Shown piece by piece: positions 1-6,810 of a stretch of DNA of 12,398 nucleotides. The DNA comes from Fimbriimonadaceae bacterium. GTDB lineage: Bacteria; Armatimonadota; Fimbriimonadia; Fimbriimonadales; Fimbriimonadaceae. Under the pieces are notes generated by a model. That model was given only the letters and a program-made list of their open reading frames with translations. It was not told where the DNA came from and searched no databases. The first letter of the stretch is position 1; each line of letters begins with the position of its first letter. The stretch spans positions 1 through 12,398 of the forward strand of contig CANFJD010000055.1 of the NCBI GenBank assembly GCA_947447315.1. Direction: 5' to 3'. The translations under genes were made by a program, and so were the position numbers.

Positions 1-380
1 AGGACGTACATTGCCGGACCCGCACTGGGCACCGGTGACTCATCATAGGGGCGAGCCTTTGCCACGTTGAGCACCTTGCCTGACTTCGAGAGATAGCAAA
101 TGTCCAACGGCAAGATGGTGTTCCGCATCCAAAAACTGCGGGCGGATTCATCGGGAAAAACGAACAGCATGCCTTCGGTATCTTTGACATCCTTATTTGT
201 GAGGAACATCATTCCCTCGCTCCGCTTGCTCTCATCGTCCATGACCCAGACCGGGATGGTGGTCTTTGGAGTTTTGATCGTTCTCTTCGCCAGATCTTTC
301 AGTTGATAGATGCGGTTGGGATTTGGCCCGGCGTGCGGCGCGCAACCCAGACTGACATAAGCAATTAATGAGGTGATCAT
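1..380 (-). CDS. DUF192 family protein (3' end cut by window edge)
   Basis: Reading the minus strand from the ATG at 380 gives 126 residues before the window ends. Residues 55-126 match the DUF192 pattern: EGMMF, then EGMLFVF (69-75), then FWMRNTILPLDI (83-94), then the start of the typical C-terminal strand (MYVL). DUF192 proteins are small, usually exported beta-barrel proteins of unknown function. The N-terminus (LIAYVSLGC, Cys13) looks like a very short export or lipoprotein signal, but it has no basic residues and the lipobox is imperfect, so export is uncertain. The start is supported by AAGGA, which overlaps the leuD stop codon; only 10 nt separate the two genes, so they are probably co-transcribed. 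No functional link to leucine synthesis is known to me. Confidence 0.88.
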   Translation of the reverse strand, partial: MITSLIAYVSLGCAPHAGPNPNRIYQLKDLAKRTIKTPKTTIPVWVMDDESKRSEGMMFLTNKDVKDTEGMLFVFPDESARSFWMRNTILPLDICYLSKSGKVLNVAKARPYDESPVPSAGPAMYV

Positions 381-390
381 GATGATTTCC

Positions 391-975
391 TTACGCCGAC
401 GGAACGAAAGTCGGTCTTGTTTCAAACGCTTCAATCGCCGCATCGTACTGCAGAGTGGTTCCGATCAAATCTAACCCCTCCACCAGGGCGGCCTTTGTTG
501 CGGGATTTATATCAAAGCTAGCCTGTCCACCGGACCAATTAACGGTTTGGGCCGGGAGGTCAATTTCAATTTCCGTGCCTTGAGTTTTTGGCAACGCGGC
601 ATGGTCAAGGGCTTTCAGCTCGATGAGGAGCAGACCGCAGTTCGCCGAATTCTGACGAAATATATCGCTGTAGCCCGGCGAATCTTCGTCCCTTCGGGCG
701 ATGATCGCGCGAAATCCTGCTTGTTGGAGGGCCCAAACCGCATGTTCGCGGCTAGAACCGCAACCAAAGTTAGTACCGGTCACCAAAATAGTGGCCCCCT
801 TTGCCGTCGGCTGGTCTAGCGGAAAATCTTCTGACCGAACATCGGCGAACAACAGCTCTCCGTAACCGAACCGACTTACCCGAGTAAGAAAGCGGGCCGG
901 AATGATGCGGTCGGTGTCGATATCGTCATCCGGCACCACGGCGATCGGCCCTTGGTGGCGGACAAATGGATCCAT
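391..975 (-). CDS. leuD: 3-isopropylmalate dehydratase small subunit
   Basis: LeuD pairs with LeuC to isomerise 2-isopropylmalate to 3-isopropylmalate in leucine biosynthesis (cytosol). The 194-residue product carries the swivel-domain signatures: DDDIDTDRIIPARFL (16-30), GTNFGCGSSREHA (67-79) and SDIFRQNSANCGLL (103-116). The open frame extends 15 codons further to a TTG at 1020, but the homology begins at the ATG at 975 (MDPFVRHQGPIAVV), so I use 975. No Shine-Dalgarno is correctly spaced; GGGA ends one base before the ATG, which is too close, while a -10-like hexamer sits 6 nt upstream. leuC is not in the window. LeuD and the related homoaconitase or citraconate-type small subunits are hard to separate by sequence alone. 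Confidence 0.93.
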   Translation of the reverse strand: MDPFVRHQGPIAVVPDDDIDTDRIIPARFLTRVSRFGYGELLFADVRSEDFPLDQPTAKGATILVTGTNFGCGSSREHAVWALQQAGFRAIIARRDEDSPGYSDIFRQNSANCGLLLIELKALDHAALPKTQGTEIEIDLPAQTVNWSGGQASFDINPATKAALVEGLDLIGTTLQYDAAIEAFETRPTFVPSA

Positions 976-981
976 TCCCAA

Positions 982-987
982 ATAGTA
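982..987 (-). promoter_or_regulatory. candidate -10 hexamer for leuD (possible leaderless start)
   Basis: On the minus strand the hexamer TACTAT (4 of 6 to TATAAT) is followed by exactly 6 nt and then the leuD ATG, which would place +1 on the A of the start codon. No convincing -35 hexamer is present 16-18 nt upstream. Such a hexamer is common by chance, so this is a weak call strengthened only by similar arrangements elsewhere in the window. Confidence 0.25.
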
Positions 988-1031
988 CCAATCCGCACCA
1001 AATGCTTTCTGGCGTGGCAAACTGTTTTTCT

Positions 1032-2534
1032 ATGTCGGCTGCTACCACCGAACTCACCGCACTTCCCTCCCTGACCGAGTTTCTCGCTCAGGCGAGCTGG
1101 CGTGTAGAAGAGTCGGGCGGCAGTCCTCACCGAGTCCACCTTGTGAAGGACATCCTCGCCGACATCGAAACTCCCGTCACCGCTTACTGGAAACTGGCGC
1201 ACGACCAGACTTACTCTTTTCTGCTGGAAAGCGTCACCGGGGGCGAGCAAGTCAGCCGGTACTCCTTTATCGGGGTTCGACCACGGTCCGTGGTGCGAAG
1301 TCAACACGGAAAATTCTCTATTGATGGGGAAGCGCAAGACATTCCGGAGGGAAAGGATCCGCTTCATTTTCTGGAAGCAAGCTTGAATCACGATCCAATT
1401 GCCCCAACAGAAGGTCTGCCTCACTTTTCCGGTGGGGCGGTTGGCATGATGGCGTACGATCTGGTGCGCTGGTTCGAGCACCTACCGTCGTTGGCTAAAG
1501 ATGAATTGAATGTGCCCGACCTTTCAATGCTGCTGGTCGATACCGTTGTCGCCTTCGATCATGCCAAGAATAGGATTCGTATCATTCACTTGGCGGAAGG
1601 CACCGAGGCGGGCTACCAAGCCGGGGTTGCCGAAATAGAGTGGATCAGCGACCGGCTACGCCGCGAGTTGCCACCATTGCCAAAAGGATCCTTCCCCAGT
1701 GCTGAACCGGTGAGCAACGTTGGTCAAGAAAAGTTTGAGAGCATGGTCACCAAAATGGTGGAGTACATCAGCCTGGGAGATGGTGTGCAAATGGTGCCGT
1801 CGCAGAGGTTTTCCGTGCCCATTCAGGCTCATCCACTCACCGTTTATCGCGCTTTAAGGAGCATCAATCCCTCTCCCTACATGTTCTTACTACGACTAGA
1901 AGAGTTAGACGTGGTGGGAGCATCACCGGAACTTTTGAGCAGTCTGCACGGTCGGACGGCGCGCGTTCGACCGATTGCGGGTACCCGGTGGCGCGGAAAG
2001 ACGGAAGCGGAAGATGTGGCGCTGGAAACAGAGCTTTTGGCCGATGAAAAAGAGCGAGCCGAGCACGTGATGCTGGTCGATCTAGGCCGCAACGATCTTG
2101 GCCGAGTGTGCGATTACGGTTCTGTATCGGTAAATGAACTCATGGTCATCGAGCGGTATAGCCATGTCATGCACATCGTGAGCGACGTTACCGGTACGCT
2201 TTCGGCGGGGAAATCTGCTTATGACCTTATTCGAGCTACCTTCCCGGCGGGCACGGTATCTGGCGCGCCCAAGGTGCGAGCGATGCAGATCATCGAGGAA
2301 CTTGAACCGAGTCGGCGGGGGCTTTACGCCGGTGCCGTCGGCTATTTCAGCCACAATGGAAACATGGACACGGCGATTGCCTTGCGTACGATTCTGCTAA
2401 AAAACGGCATCGCCTATGTTCAGGCGGGCGGCGGAGTGGTTTACGATTCGGATCCAACTAAGGAATTCGTAGAGAGCGGTAACAAGGCAAAGGCCGCGCT
2501 TTCGGCATTGCGTTTGGCGCAGAGCGGATTATAA
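1032..2534 (+). CDS. trpE: anthranilate synthase component I
   Basis: TrpE converts chorismate to anthranilate, using ammonia supplied by the TrpG glutaminase, in the first step of tryptophan synthesis. Using the ATG at 1032 the protein is 500 residues, the usual length. Visible signatures are LLES (64-67, the tryptophan feedback-binding motif), PIAGTRWRG (314-322), LVDLGRNDLGRV (348-359), FPAGTVSGAPKVRAM (404-418) and the C-terminal GGGVVYDSDPTKEF (467-480). The Ala in PIAGT is typical of anthranilate synthase; PabB usually has Lys there. Upstream in-frame alternatives are ATG 1002 and 966 and GTG 1014; none has a good Shine-Dalgarno, and 966 would overlap the leuD start. No trpG, trpD or other trp gene follows, so trpE stands alone here. 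Confidence 0.95.
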   Translation: MSAATTELTALPSLTEFLAQASWRVEESGGSPHRVHLVKDILADIETPVTAYWKLAHDQTYSFLLESVTGGEQVSRYSFIGVRPRSVVRSQHGKFSIDGEAQDIPEGKDPLHFLEASLNHDPIAPTEGLPHFSGGAVGMMAYDLVRWFEHLPSLAKDELNVPDLSMLLVDTVVAFDHAKNRIRIIHLAEGTEAGYQAGVAEIEWISDRLRRELPPLPKGSFPSAEPVSNVGQEKFESMVTKMVEYISLGDGVQMVPSQRFSVPIQAHPLTVYRALRSINPSPYMFLLRLEELDVVGASPELLSSLHGRTARVRPIAGTRWRGKTEAEDVALETELLADEKERAEHVMLVDLGRNDLGRVCDYGSVSVNELMVIERYSHVMHIVSDVTGTLSAGKSAYDLIRATFPAGTVSGAPKVRAMQIIEELEPSRRGLYAGAVGYFSHNGNMDTAIALRTILLKNGIAYVQAGGGVVYDSDPTKEFVESGNKAKAALSALRLAQSGL

Positions 2535-2553
2535 GAATCAACTGCTCTTCGTT

Positions 2554-2590
2554 CGGAAGAATCCGCGGGTTAAATCCGCGAATTCCTCCG
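2554..2590 (+). terminator. long imperfect hairpin downstream of trpE
   Basis: Starting 19 nt after the trpE stop, arms 2554-2569 and 2575-2590 pair as 4 bp, one A-C mismatch, 4 bp, one C-A mismatch, 5 bp and a G-T pair, closing a TTAAA loop. It is the strongest secondary structure in this gap. No T-tract follows, so it may be a transcript 3'-end stabiliser or a factor-dependent terminator rather than a classic intrinsic terminator. Confidence 0.45.
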
Positions 2591-2653
2591 AGATGCAGAC
2601 CGCTAACCAGTAACCTCTCCTGATTTGTAAAGTTAATTTTAGGTCCAAAACGG

Positions 2654-2729
2654 TGGTGGGCGGTGAGGGACTCGAACCCCCGACAGCCTCGGTGTAAACG
2701 AGGTGCTCTACCAACTGAGCTAACCGCCC
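2654..2729 (-). tRNA. tRNA-Val, anticodon TAC
   Basis: The minus strand folds as a complete 76-nt tRNA. The 7-bp acceptor stem is GGGCGGT/ACCGCCC, with discriminator A and an encoded CCA at 2656-2654. The D arm is GCTC-AGTTGGTA-GAGC. The anticodon stem CCTCG/CGAGG closes the loop TTTACAC, giving anticodon TAC (valine, GUA). The T arm carries GGTTCGAGTCC. There is no intron, and it stands alone with no adjoining tRNA. Confidence 0.97.
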
Positions 2730-2752
2730 GGCAACAATCCGACGGCTTTTTT
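2726..2752 (+). terminator. weak intrinsic terminator candidate before the amidase
   Basis: On the plus strand GCCCGG (2726-2731) can pair with CCG-AC-GGC (2739-2746, two-base bulge), followed at once by six T (2747-2752). It could end transcripts reading through from trpE. The stem is short and its left arm lies in the tRNA 5' end, so it may be coincidental. Confidence 0.25.
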
Positions 2753-2778
2753 CGAAAACCGACCGGAAAGGCTGATGA

Positions 2779-2807
2779 AATATAGGTTACCCGTTGTATG
2801 ATGTGGA
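2779..2807 (-). promoter_or_regulatory. candidate promoter for tRNA-Val
   Basis: On the minus strand TCCACA (2807-2802, 4 of 6 to the -35 consensus) and TATATT (2784-2779, 4 of 6 to the -10 consensus) are separated by 17 nt. Transcription would start near 2772, leaving a leader of about 42 nt before the mature tRNA. The element overlaps the amidase ribosome binding site on the other strand. Confidence 0.3.
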
Positions 2808-2817
2808 GGAGCTAAGC

Positions 2818-4437
2818 ATGAAGCGATTGCAGCTAATTTTTGCACTATGGATGGTGCTAGTAGCGGCGACCTTGGCGCAAGTCAGGCCAGCCGAAGTCGT
2901 TGCGACCTACCGTGACGGCGGTTCCGTGCGTGGATATCGCCTGGGGGATGAGTGTTTCGTGCCCATAGATCGACTTTCCGCGCTGGGGATTGACGCCGTA
3001 TTGCGGGGCAATTTTGTAGATGCCAAGGTCGGGGAGAAAACGACAAGCCTTCCCTACCGGACTTTCAGTGGTTCTCAGTCGGTACCGATCAAGCGACTGG
3101 TGGAGACTTTCGGCGGCGTGGCCCAATGGGATGCATCGCAGAATCGACTTTTAATGCTGAACACCGTCGTGAGCGTTGAGGCGGAATCAGGTCAGATTCG
3201 CTTGAACGCCGCATTGCCGCTCTCGCCCGCCACCTTGACGGCTAAGGGCGAAGCGGTGACCCTGACCGGATTTAAGAATCCCGACAAGCCGATTCGCAGC
3301 AAGACGTATCGCATTGAGGCGGGAAATCCTTGGCCAGCCCTTGTGCTGCCGGGTAAGAGCTTGGCGGCGCGAGTTTCGGCAAATGCCGCCAATGTGGTGG
3401 CTTGGGCAGACCAGACGACCATTCCAAAGACCGACCCGGTTCCGTTGAATCCGCCGGTGACGATACCAACGCAAGACCCGGTGGAAGTGCCAAAAACGGA
3501 TCCTGCGGTTAATCCGCCGGATACCTCGGCGAATGCGTTTCCCGAGTCGGAGTTCAACCTCAGTTTGGACATTGAAGGCCCTACCAGTTCCCTACTGACC
3601 CTAAAATTGGGAGCGGAGCCTACGCGGCAACCGAATCTGAAGGCATTGGATCCAAACTACGCCGAAATCGAGATCTCTGGCTTGCGGGGTCACTTACCGG
3701 ATGATTTCATCGTGCCAACCGCGCTGCTTACGCAGGTGAAGGTGGACGCCACGGAGACGGGGTCCATCATTCGGCTGTGGTTTACGGAACCGCTGGGCGT
3801 GGAGTTTTGGAAAAGCGGATCGGACTTTCAGATTCAATTACTTCGTCCCGGTTTGCACGGAACGCTCGCGGGCAAGACGGTTGTAATTGATGCTGGTCAT
3901 GGCGATCATGACTCCGGGGCGCAATTCGGGGGTGTTCAGGAAAAGAATTTGACGCTGGCGGTGGCCAAGAAACTGGCGCTGGAAATGAGTGCGGCGGGGG
4001 CGAGGGTGATCATGACGCGTACCGACGACACCTTTATCGAACTGACTGAACGGGCTCGAATCGCAAACTCAGCAAAGGCGGATTTGTTTATCTCCGTCCA
4101 CATCAATAGCTCGGCTAAAGTGAGCATGAGCGGCACGATCACTTTTTATAGCGGCCCCAACGCGATTAAAGAGCTGCTGGCACGGTGTATCCAATCTGAA
4201 ATTGCAGCGGTCAGCGGTCTGCCAGGAATTGGGGCGTGGAGCGATAAGCGAATTTATGCCACGAAAGGTTTTTCTGTGTTGAGGAATACGACGATGCCGG
4301 GGGTACTGGTGGAGTTAGGCTTCATCAACCATCCCCGCGACCGTGCCCGGATGGTAACTCCAGAATTTCAATCGGTAGTGGCAAAGGCTATTGTTCGCGG
4401 AGTTCGAAAGTTCTTAGGCGACGGAGTTAAACAATAA
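2818..4437 (+). CDS. exported N-acetylmuramoyl-L-alanine amidase (CuAO_N1-like + AMIN-like + Amidase_3)
   Basis: This periplasmic zinc amidase would cut the bond between N-acetylmuramic acid and the stem peptide of peptidoglycan. The start at 2818 has GGAGG 8 nt upstream; an upstream in-frame TTG at 2794 is not needed. In the 539-residue protein, residues 1-21 are a signal peptide (cleavage near TLA/QV). Residues about 25-105 resemble the copper-amine-oxidase N-terminal fold. A Pro/Thr/Asp-rich linker (about 196-240, with PKTDP twice) leads to an AMIN-like beta domain (about 245-345). Amidase_3 fills the remainder, with zinc ligands H361 (DAGHGD), E375 (QEKN) and H428 (SVHIN) and catalytic E499 (VELGFINHP). 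All catalytic residues are present. It probably shares a transcript with the GerMN gene 5 nt downstream. Confidence 0.93.
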   Translation: MKRLQLIFALWMVLVAATLAQVRPAEVVATYRDGGSVRGYRLGDECFVPIDRLSALGIDAVLRGNFVDAKVGEKTTSLPYRTFSGSQSVPIKRLVETFGGVAQWDASQNRLLMLNTVVSVEAESGQIRLNAALPLSPATLTAKGEAVTLTGFKNPDKPIRSKTYRIEAGNPWPALVLPGKSLAARVSANAANVVAWADQTTIPKTDPVPLNPPVTIPTQDPVEVPKTDPAVNPPDTSANAFPESEFNLSLDIEGPTSSLLTLKLGAEPTRQPNLKALDPNYAEIEISGLRGHLPDDFIVPTALLTQVKVDATETGSIIRLWFTEPLGVEFWKSGSDFQIQLLRPGLHGTLAGKTVVIDAGHGDHDSGAQFGGVQEKNLTLAVAKKLALEMSAAGARVIMTRTDDTFIELTERARIANSAKADLFISVHINSSAKVSMSGTITFYSGPNAIKELLARCIQSEIAAVSGLPGIGAWSDKRIYATKGFSVLRNTTMPGVLVELGFINHPRDRARMVTPEFQSVVAKAIVRGVRKFLGDGVKQ

Positions 4438-4442
4438 ACAAG

Positions 4443-5009
4443 ATGAAACGCACTCCCCTACTGGCAGTTTTGATGGTCGCGGCGCTGGGATTTGGTGGAT
4501 TGGCCTTTTACGTTTCCACCACACCGCAAGCGCAGCGTGTTCCGAATGATCTTCGTAAACCGGAGCCAACGAAGGCGAGCCGTAATCGACCGCAAGTTAC
4601 AACCAGTGCTTCTCAGGTGATTCACCTACCGGTGGTAGACGGAGATAAAGTAACGCTGAGTAAGGAAGCGACTCCGCTACAACCCGGGGAAACCGTAGCG
4701 CGTCGATTGGCCGTGGCCGCGGTGGCAGCCAACGATCAGGACCAAAACTTGGTGCTGGGTGCAGAGATCAAAAGTGGCACAGCGATTGTATCGTTGCGGC
4801 GATCCATGATTGGCGGGATCGGGAGCATGCAGGAATCCACTCTGATTACGGCTTGGCAGGTAGCTTTCGGACAGCTAAAAGACGTGCAAAAGGTTCAGAT
4901 TGAAGTGGATGGTCAGCCCATTGAATCCCTTGGTCACTTCGAGATTGATCAGCCGTTATCGGTGGTGAGAGACGACTCTGCGGGTTCTTCAGAGTCAATT
5001 AAGCCCTGA
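4443..5009 (+). CDS. membrane-anchored GerMN-domain protein
   Basis: The 188-residue product begins with a short basic stretch and a hydrophobic segment (about residues 5-24), giving a signal anchor or signal peptide, followed by a Lys/Pro/Thr-rich spacer. The C-terminal half (about 60-178) follows the GerMN pattern: GETVARRLAVAAV, then LVLGAEIKSGTAIVSLRRSM, an ESTLITAWQVAFGQL helix and the KVQIEVDGQPI strand. GerMN domains occur in GerM and in many envelope lipoproteins, where they are thought to bind murein or other proteins. Here it follows the amidase gene by 5 nt, suggesting a joint role at the murein layer (inference). No strong Shine-Dalgarno is seen, so translational coupling is likely. 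Its last 61 bp overlap the end of the convergent PAP2 gene. Confidence 0.82.
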   Translation: MKRTPLLAVLMVAALGFGGLAFYVSTTPQAQRVPNDLRKPEPTKASRNRPQVTTSASQVIHLPVVDGDKVTLSKEATPLQPGETVARRLAVAAVAANDQDQNLVLGAEIKSGTAIVSLRRSMIGGIGSMQESTLITAWQVAFGQLKDVQKVQIEVDGQPIESLGHFEIDQPLSVVRDDSAGSSESIKP

Positions 5010-5539
5010 TTTCTTCGCCGCCGGTCGGTAATGAGATTGGATACGCTCACCGTGAGATAGCCAACGAGACCCCCACAAAGCCAGCCGAGCACTACTTGGT
5101 GCGGGAAGTGGGCCCCGGTAAACACGCGGCTGTATCCCACGAGGGCAGCCAAGATAATCCAAATTACACCTCCGTAACGCAGCCGGTAAGTCATTACGAA
5201 CGCAACGGCGGCCATGTTTGCACTATGGGCAGAGGCGGTGCCCATGCTTTCGCTCCATCCGACGCGCAAAATGGCGTCGCCGAGGACCTGAAATGGTCGC
5301 GGCTCCGGCAGTTGATGCTTAAAAAGATCGGTGAAGGAGTTAGCAATGGGAAAAGCGAGGAGCGATTCGATGGCGGCACGCCTGGTTCGTGGAATGATGA
5401 TCAGGCATACGACCAGAGCCACGAAAACGTAGAGAATAGTACGATTATCAAACGCCGTACTCAACCACACCATAACGCGGGTCCAGGATTCAGGTCCCCG
5501 ATTGATCAATCGGAACAGCCCCGCGTCGTAAATCTCCAT
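4949..5539 (-). CDS. PAP2-superfamily membrane phosphatase
   Basis: The 196-residue integral membrane protein has about five hydrophobic segments and the three PAP2 motifs. Motif 1 is KHQLPEPRP (K74-x6-R81-P82). Motif 2 is ASAH (102-105), replacing the usual PSGH but keeping Ser103 and the acid/base His105. Motif 3 is SRVFTGAHFPHQ (S137, R138, nucleophile H144), with Gln where most bacterial members have Asp; the HFPHQ form is also seen in glucose-6-phosphatase-type PAP2 proteins. The family removes phosphate from lipid phosphates, including undecaprenyl pyrophosphate, or from sugar phosphates; the substrate cannot be told from sequence. The charged tail (DRRRRNQG onward) overlaps the GerMN gene antisense. 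The ATG at 5539 has only a poor ribosome binding site. Confidence 0.88.
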   Translation of the reverse strand: MEIYDAGLFRLINRGPESWTRVMVWLSTAFDNRTILYVFVALVVCLIIIPRTRRAAIESLLAFPIANSFTDLFKHQLPEPRPFQVLGDAILRVGWSESMGTASAHSANMAAVAFVMTYRLRYGGVIWIILAALVGYSRVFTGAHFPHQVVLGWLCGGLVGYLTVSVSNLITDRRRRNQGLIDSEEPAESSLTTDNG

Positions 5540-5563
5540 CCGTTGACAGCGTATCCGTTTTCT

Positions 5564-5568
5564 GGAGG
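5564..5568 (+). promoter_or_regulatory. strong ribosome binding site (GGAGG) pointing to a CTG start
   Basis: A perfect GGAGG lies 9 nt before CTG 5578, in frame with the small membrane ORF; the first canonical-type start in that frame, TTG 5599, is 30 nt away. The spacing favours CTG as the initiation codon, which is rare in bacteria. Confidence 0.45.
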
Positions 5569-5577
5569 AAATTCAGT

Positions 5578-5889
5578 CTGAGCCGCTTTTCCTACTGGTT
5601 GGCGCGTAGGGTTTGGGGCTTTATGCTCTGGCTGCTACGGCGACCGCCGATAAAGCGCTTCCGGGCGAGGTCGCACCTTCTGTTGCCGAAGTGGGCAAGG
5701 CTGAAGGCACGTCAGAACATCGTGCGCCAAGATCAGCTAGCTCGTCGATACGGATTGAAGGTCCTGACTGTCTCGTTTTTCATTCTAACGACAAGCGTCC
5801 TGTTATCTTTCACCGCGCTAGTGGCGCTGCAATTGCTAGACAATGGCTGGTTAACCTATCCTCAGGATCTAGCCAACTCACCGCGGTGA
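5578..5889 (+). CDS. small basic one-TM protein, unknown function (CTG or TTG start)
   Basis: This is an unrecognised short reading frame. From CTG 5578 it is 103 residues; from TTG 5599 it is 96. The N-terminal two-thirds is strongly basic (many Arg/Lys, including LLRRPPIKRFRARS), followed by one clear transmembrane helix (VLTVSFFILTTSVLLSFTAL, about residues 61-80 in the longer form) and a short polar tail. Positive-inside logic would put the N-terminus in the cytoplasm. It is supported by the GGAGG at 5564, by the divergent arrangement with PAP2, and by a stop codon just 1 nt before the murB stop codon with no overlap. It could still be a chance frame, and I recognise no homologous family. 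Confidence 0.5.
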   Translation: MSRFSYWLARRVWGFMLWLLRRPPIKRFRARSHLLLPKWARLKARQNIVRQDQLARRYGLKVLTVSFFILTTSVLLSFTALVALQLLDNGWLTYPQDLANSPR

Positions 5890-5890
5890 A

Positions 5891-6808
5891 CTACCAGCGC
5901 CCAAGATACAGAACTTCAGATTCAAGCGCCACTCCGTAGGCACGGAAGACCTTGTCCTTCGTGATTTCCGCCAGTTCCGCAACCTGCCGGGCGGTGCCGC
6001 GCTCTAAATTCAACATGAAATTGGCATGCCGTTTCCCCCAACCCACGCCGCCCAACCGGAAGCCTTTCATCCCGACCGACTCGATCAGAAAGCCGGCTGG
6101 CACAATCCCCTTTTCCTTTAGAGCTAACGGCAACGCCGGGAGCGAATTTGCTACCGACTGATCCGTCACATTCTTAAAGAAGCTCCCCGCACTCGGGGAA
6201 GGGGGTTGCTTAGAGATACGTTGTCTTTGATATTCGCGAGCTTCTTGGAAGCTTTGCCACGGATCGGTGCGCGGGAGCCGAAAGCGAACCTGTAATACGA
6301 CGGCTCTTGGAGTTGGGACCTGGCGGAGGATGCTATCCCGGTATGAAAACTGCATGTAAGCCGGTGGCACCCAGCGACGTTCGCCGTCGATGACCATTTC
6401 TAGCTCCGTAATGAACTCGCTGATACTGCTGCGATACGCACCGGCATTACTGACTAACGCTCCCCCCAGGCTGCCAGGAATACCGACGGCATATTCCAAC
6501 CCACCCCATCCTCGCTGAACCGTTTGAAGAAAGAGGTCTTGAAGTCCGATTCCGCTATCGGCGACAACACCGCCCTCGTCATCCACCGTCAGACCTCGAG
6601 TGACGTTCCTTACGACTAATCCGGGGACTCCCTCATCGCTGGGCAAAACATTACTTCCCCACCCCAGCACAGTTGGATTTTCCTGGCGTACGTGCGCCGA
6701 AATCGTGATTTCGGCGAGTTCAGCAACGGTAGCGGCCTCGGCAAAGTAATCGGCCTTTCCGCCCAAACGGAGCGTTACGAACGGAGCCAGGCTAACATTT
6801 TCGCGCAT
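5891..6808 (-). CDS. murB: UDP-N-acetylenolpyruvoylglucosamine reductase
   Basis: MurB is the FAD enzyme that reduces UDP-GlcNAc-enolpyruvate to UDP-MurNAc with NADPH, in the cytosol. The 305-residue product has LGWGSNVLPSDEG (48-60, FAD-binding), VGIPGSLGGALVSNAGAY (108-125), SYRDSI (155-160), SAGSFFKN (206-213, catalytic Ser209) and the closing LESEVLYLG (295-303, Glu298). The length of about 300 fits the type II form. The open frame runs on to 7042 inside tsaB, but homology starts at ATG 6808 (MRENVSLAPFVTLRLGG). That ATG lies 2 nt after the tsaB stop (TGA-AT-ATG), so translation is probably coupled. It is the last gene of a three-gene minus-strand operon. Confidence 0.96.
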   Translation of the reverse strand: MRENVSLAPFVTLRLGGKADYFAEAATVAELAEITISAHVRQENPTVLGWGSNVLPSDEGVPGLVVRNVTRGLTVDDEGGVVADSGIGLQDLFLQTVQRGWGGLEYAVGIPGSLGGALVSNAGAYRSSISEFITELEMVIDGERRWVPPAYMQFSYRDSILRQVPTPRAVVLQVRFRLPRTDPWQSFQEAREYQRQRISKQPPSPSAGSFFKNVTDQSVANSLPALPLALKEKGIVPAGFLIESVGMKGFRLGGVGWGKRHANFMLNLERGTARQVAELAEITKDKVFRAYGVALESEVLYLGRW

Positions 6809-6810
6809 AT

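Noticed and set aside
100..306. Plus-strand frame of 68 residues with a hydrophobic tail.
   Set aside because: It is antisense to the clear DUF192 gene on the minus strand and has no homology-like pattern.
2797..2802. TATGAT (5 of 6 to TATAAT) just upstream of the amidase start as its -10 element.
   Set aside because: Transcription would begin around 2809, removing the GGAGG at 2805-2809 from the mRNA, and no -35 hexamer is suitably placed.
5096..5581. Plus-strand frame of 161 residues across the PAP2 gene.
   Set aside because: It is the antisense shadow of PAP2, whose motifs are intact; the composition looks like a random translation.
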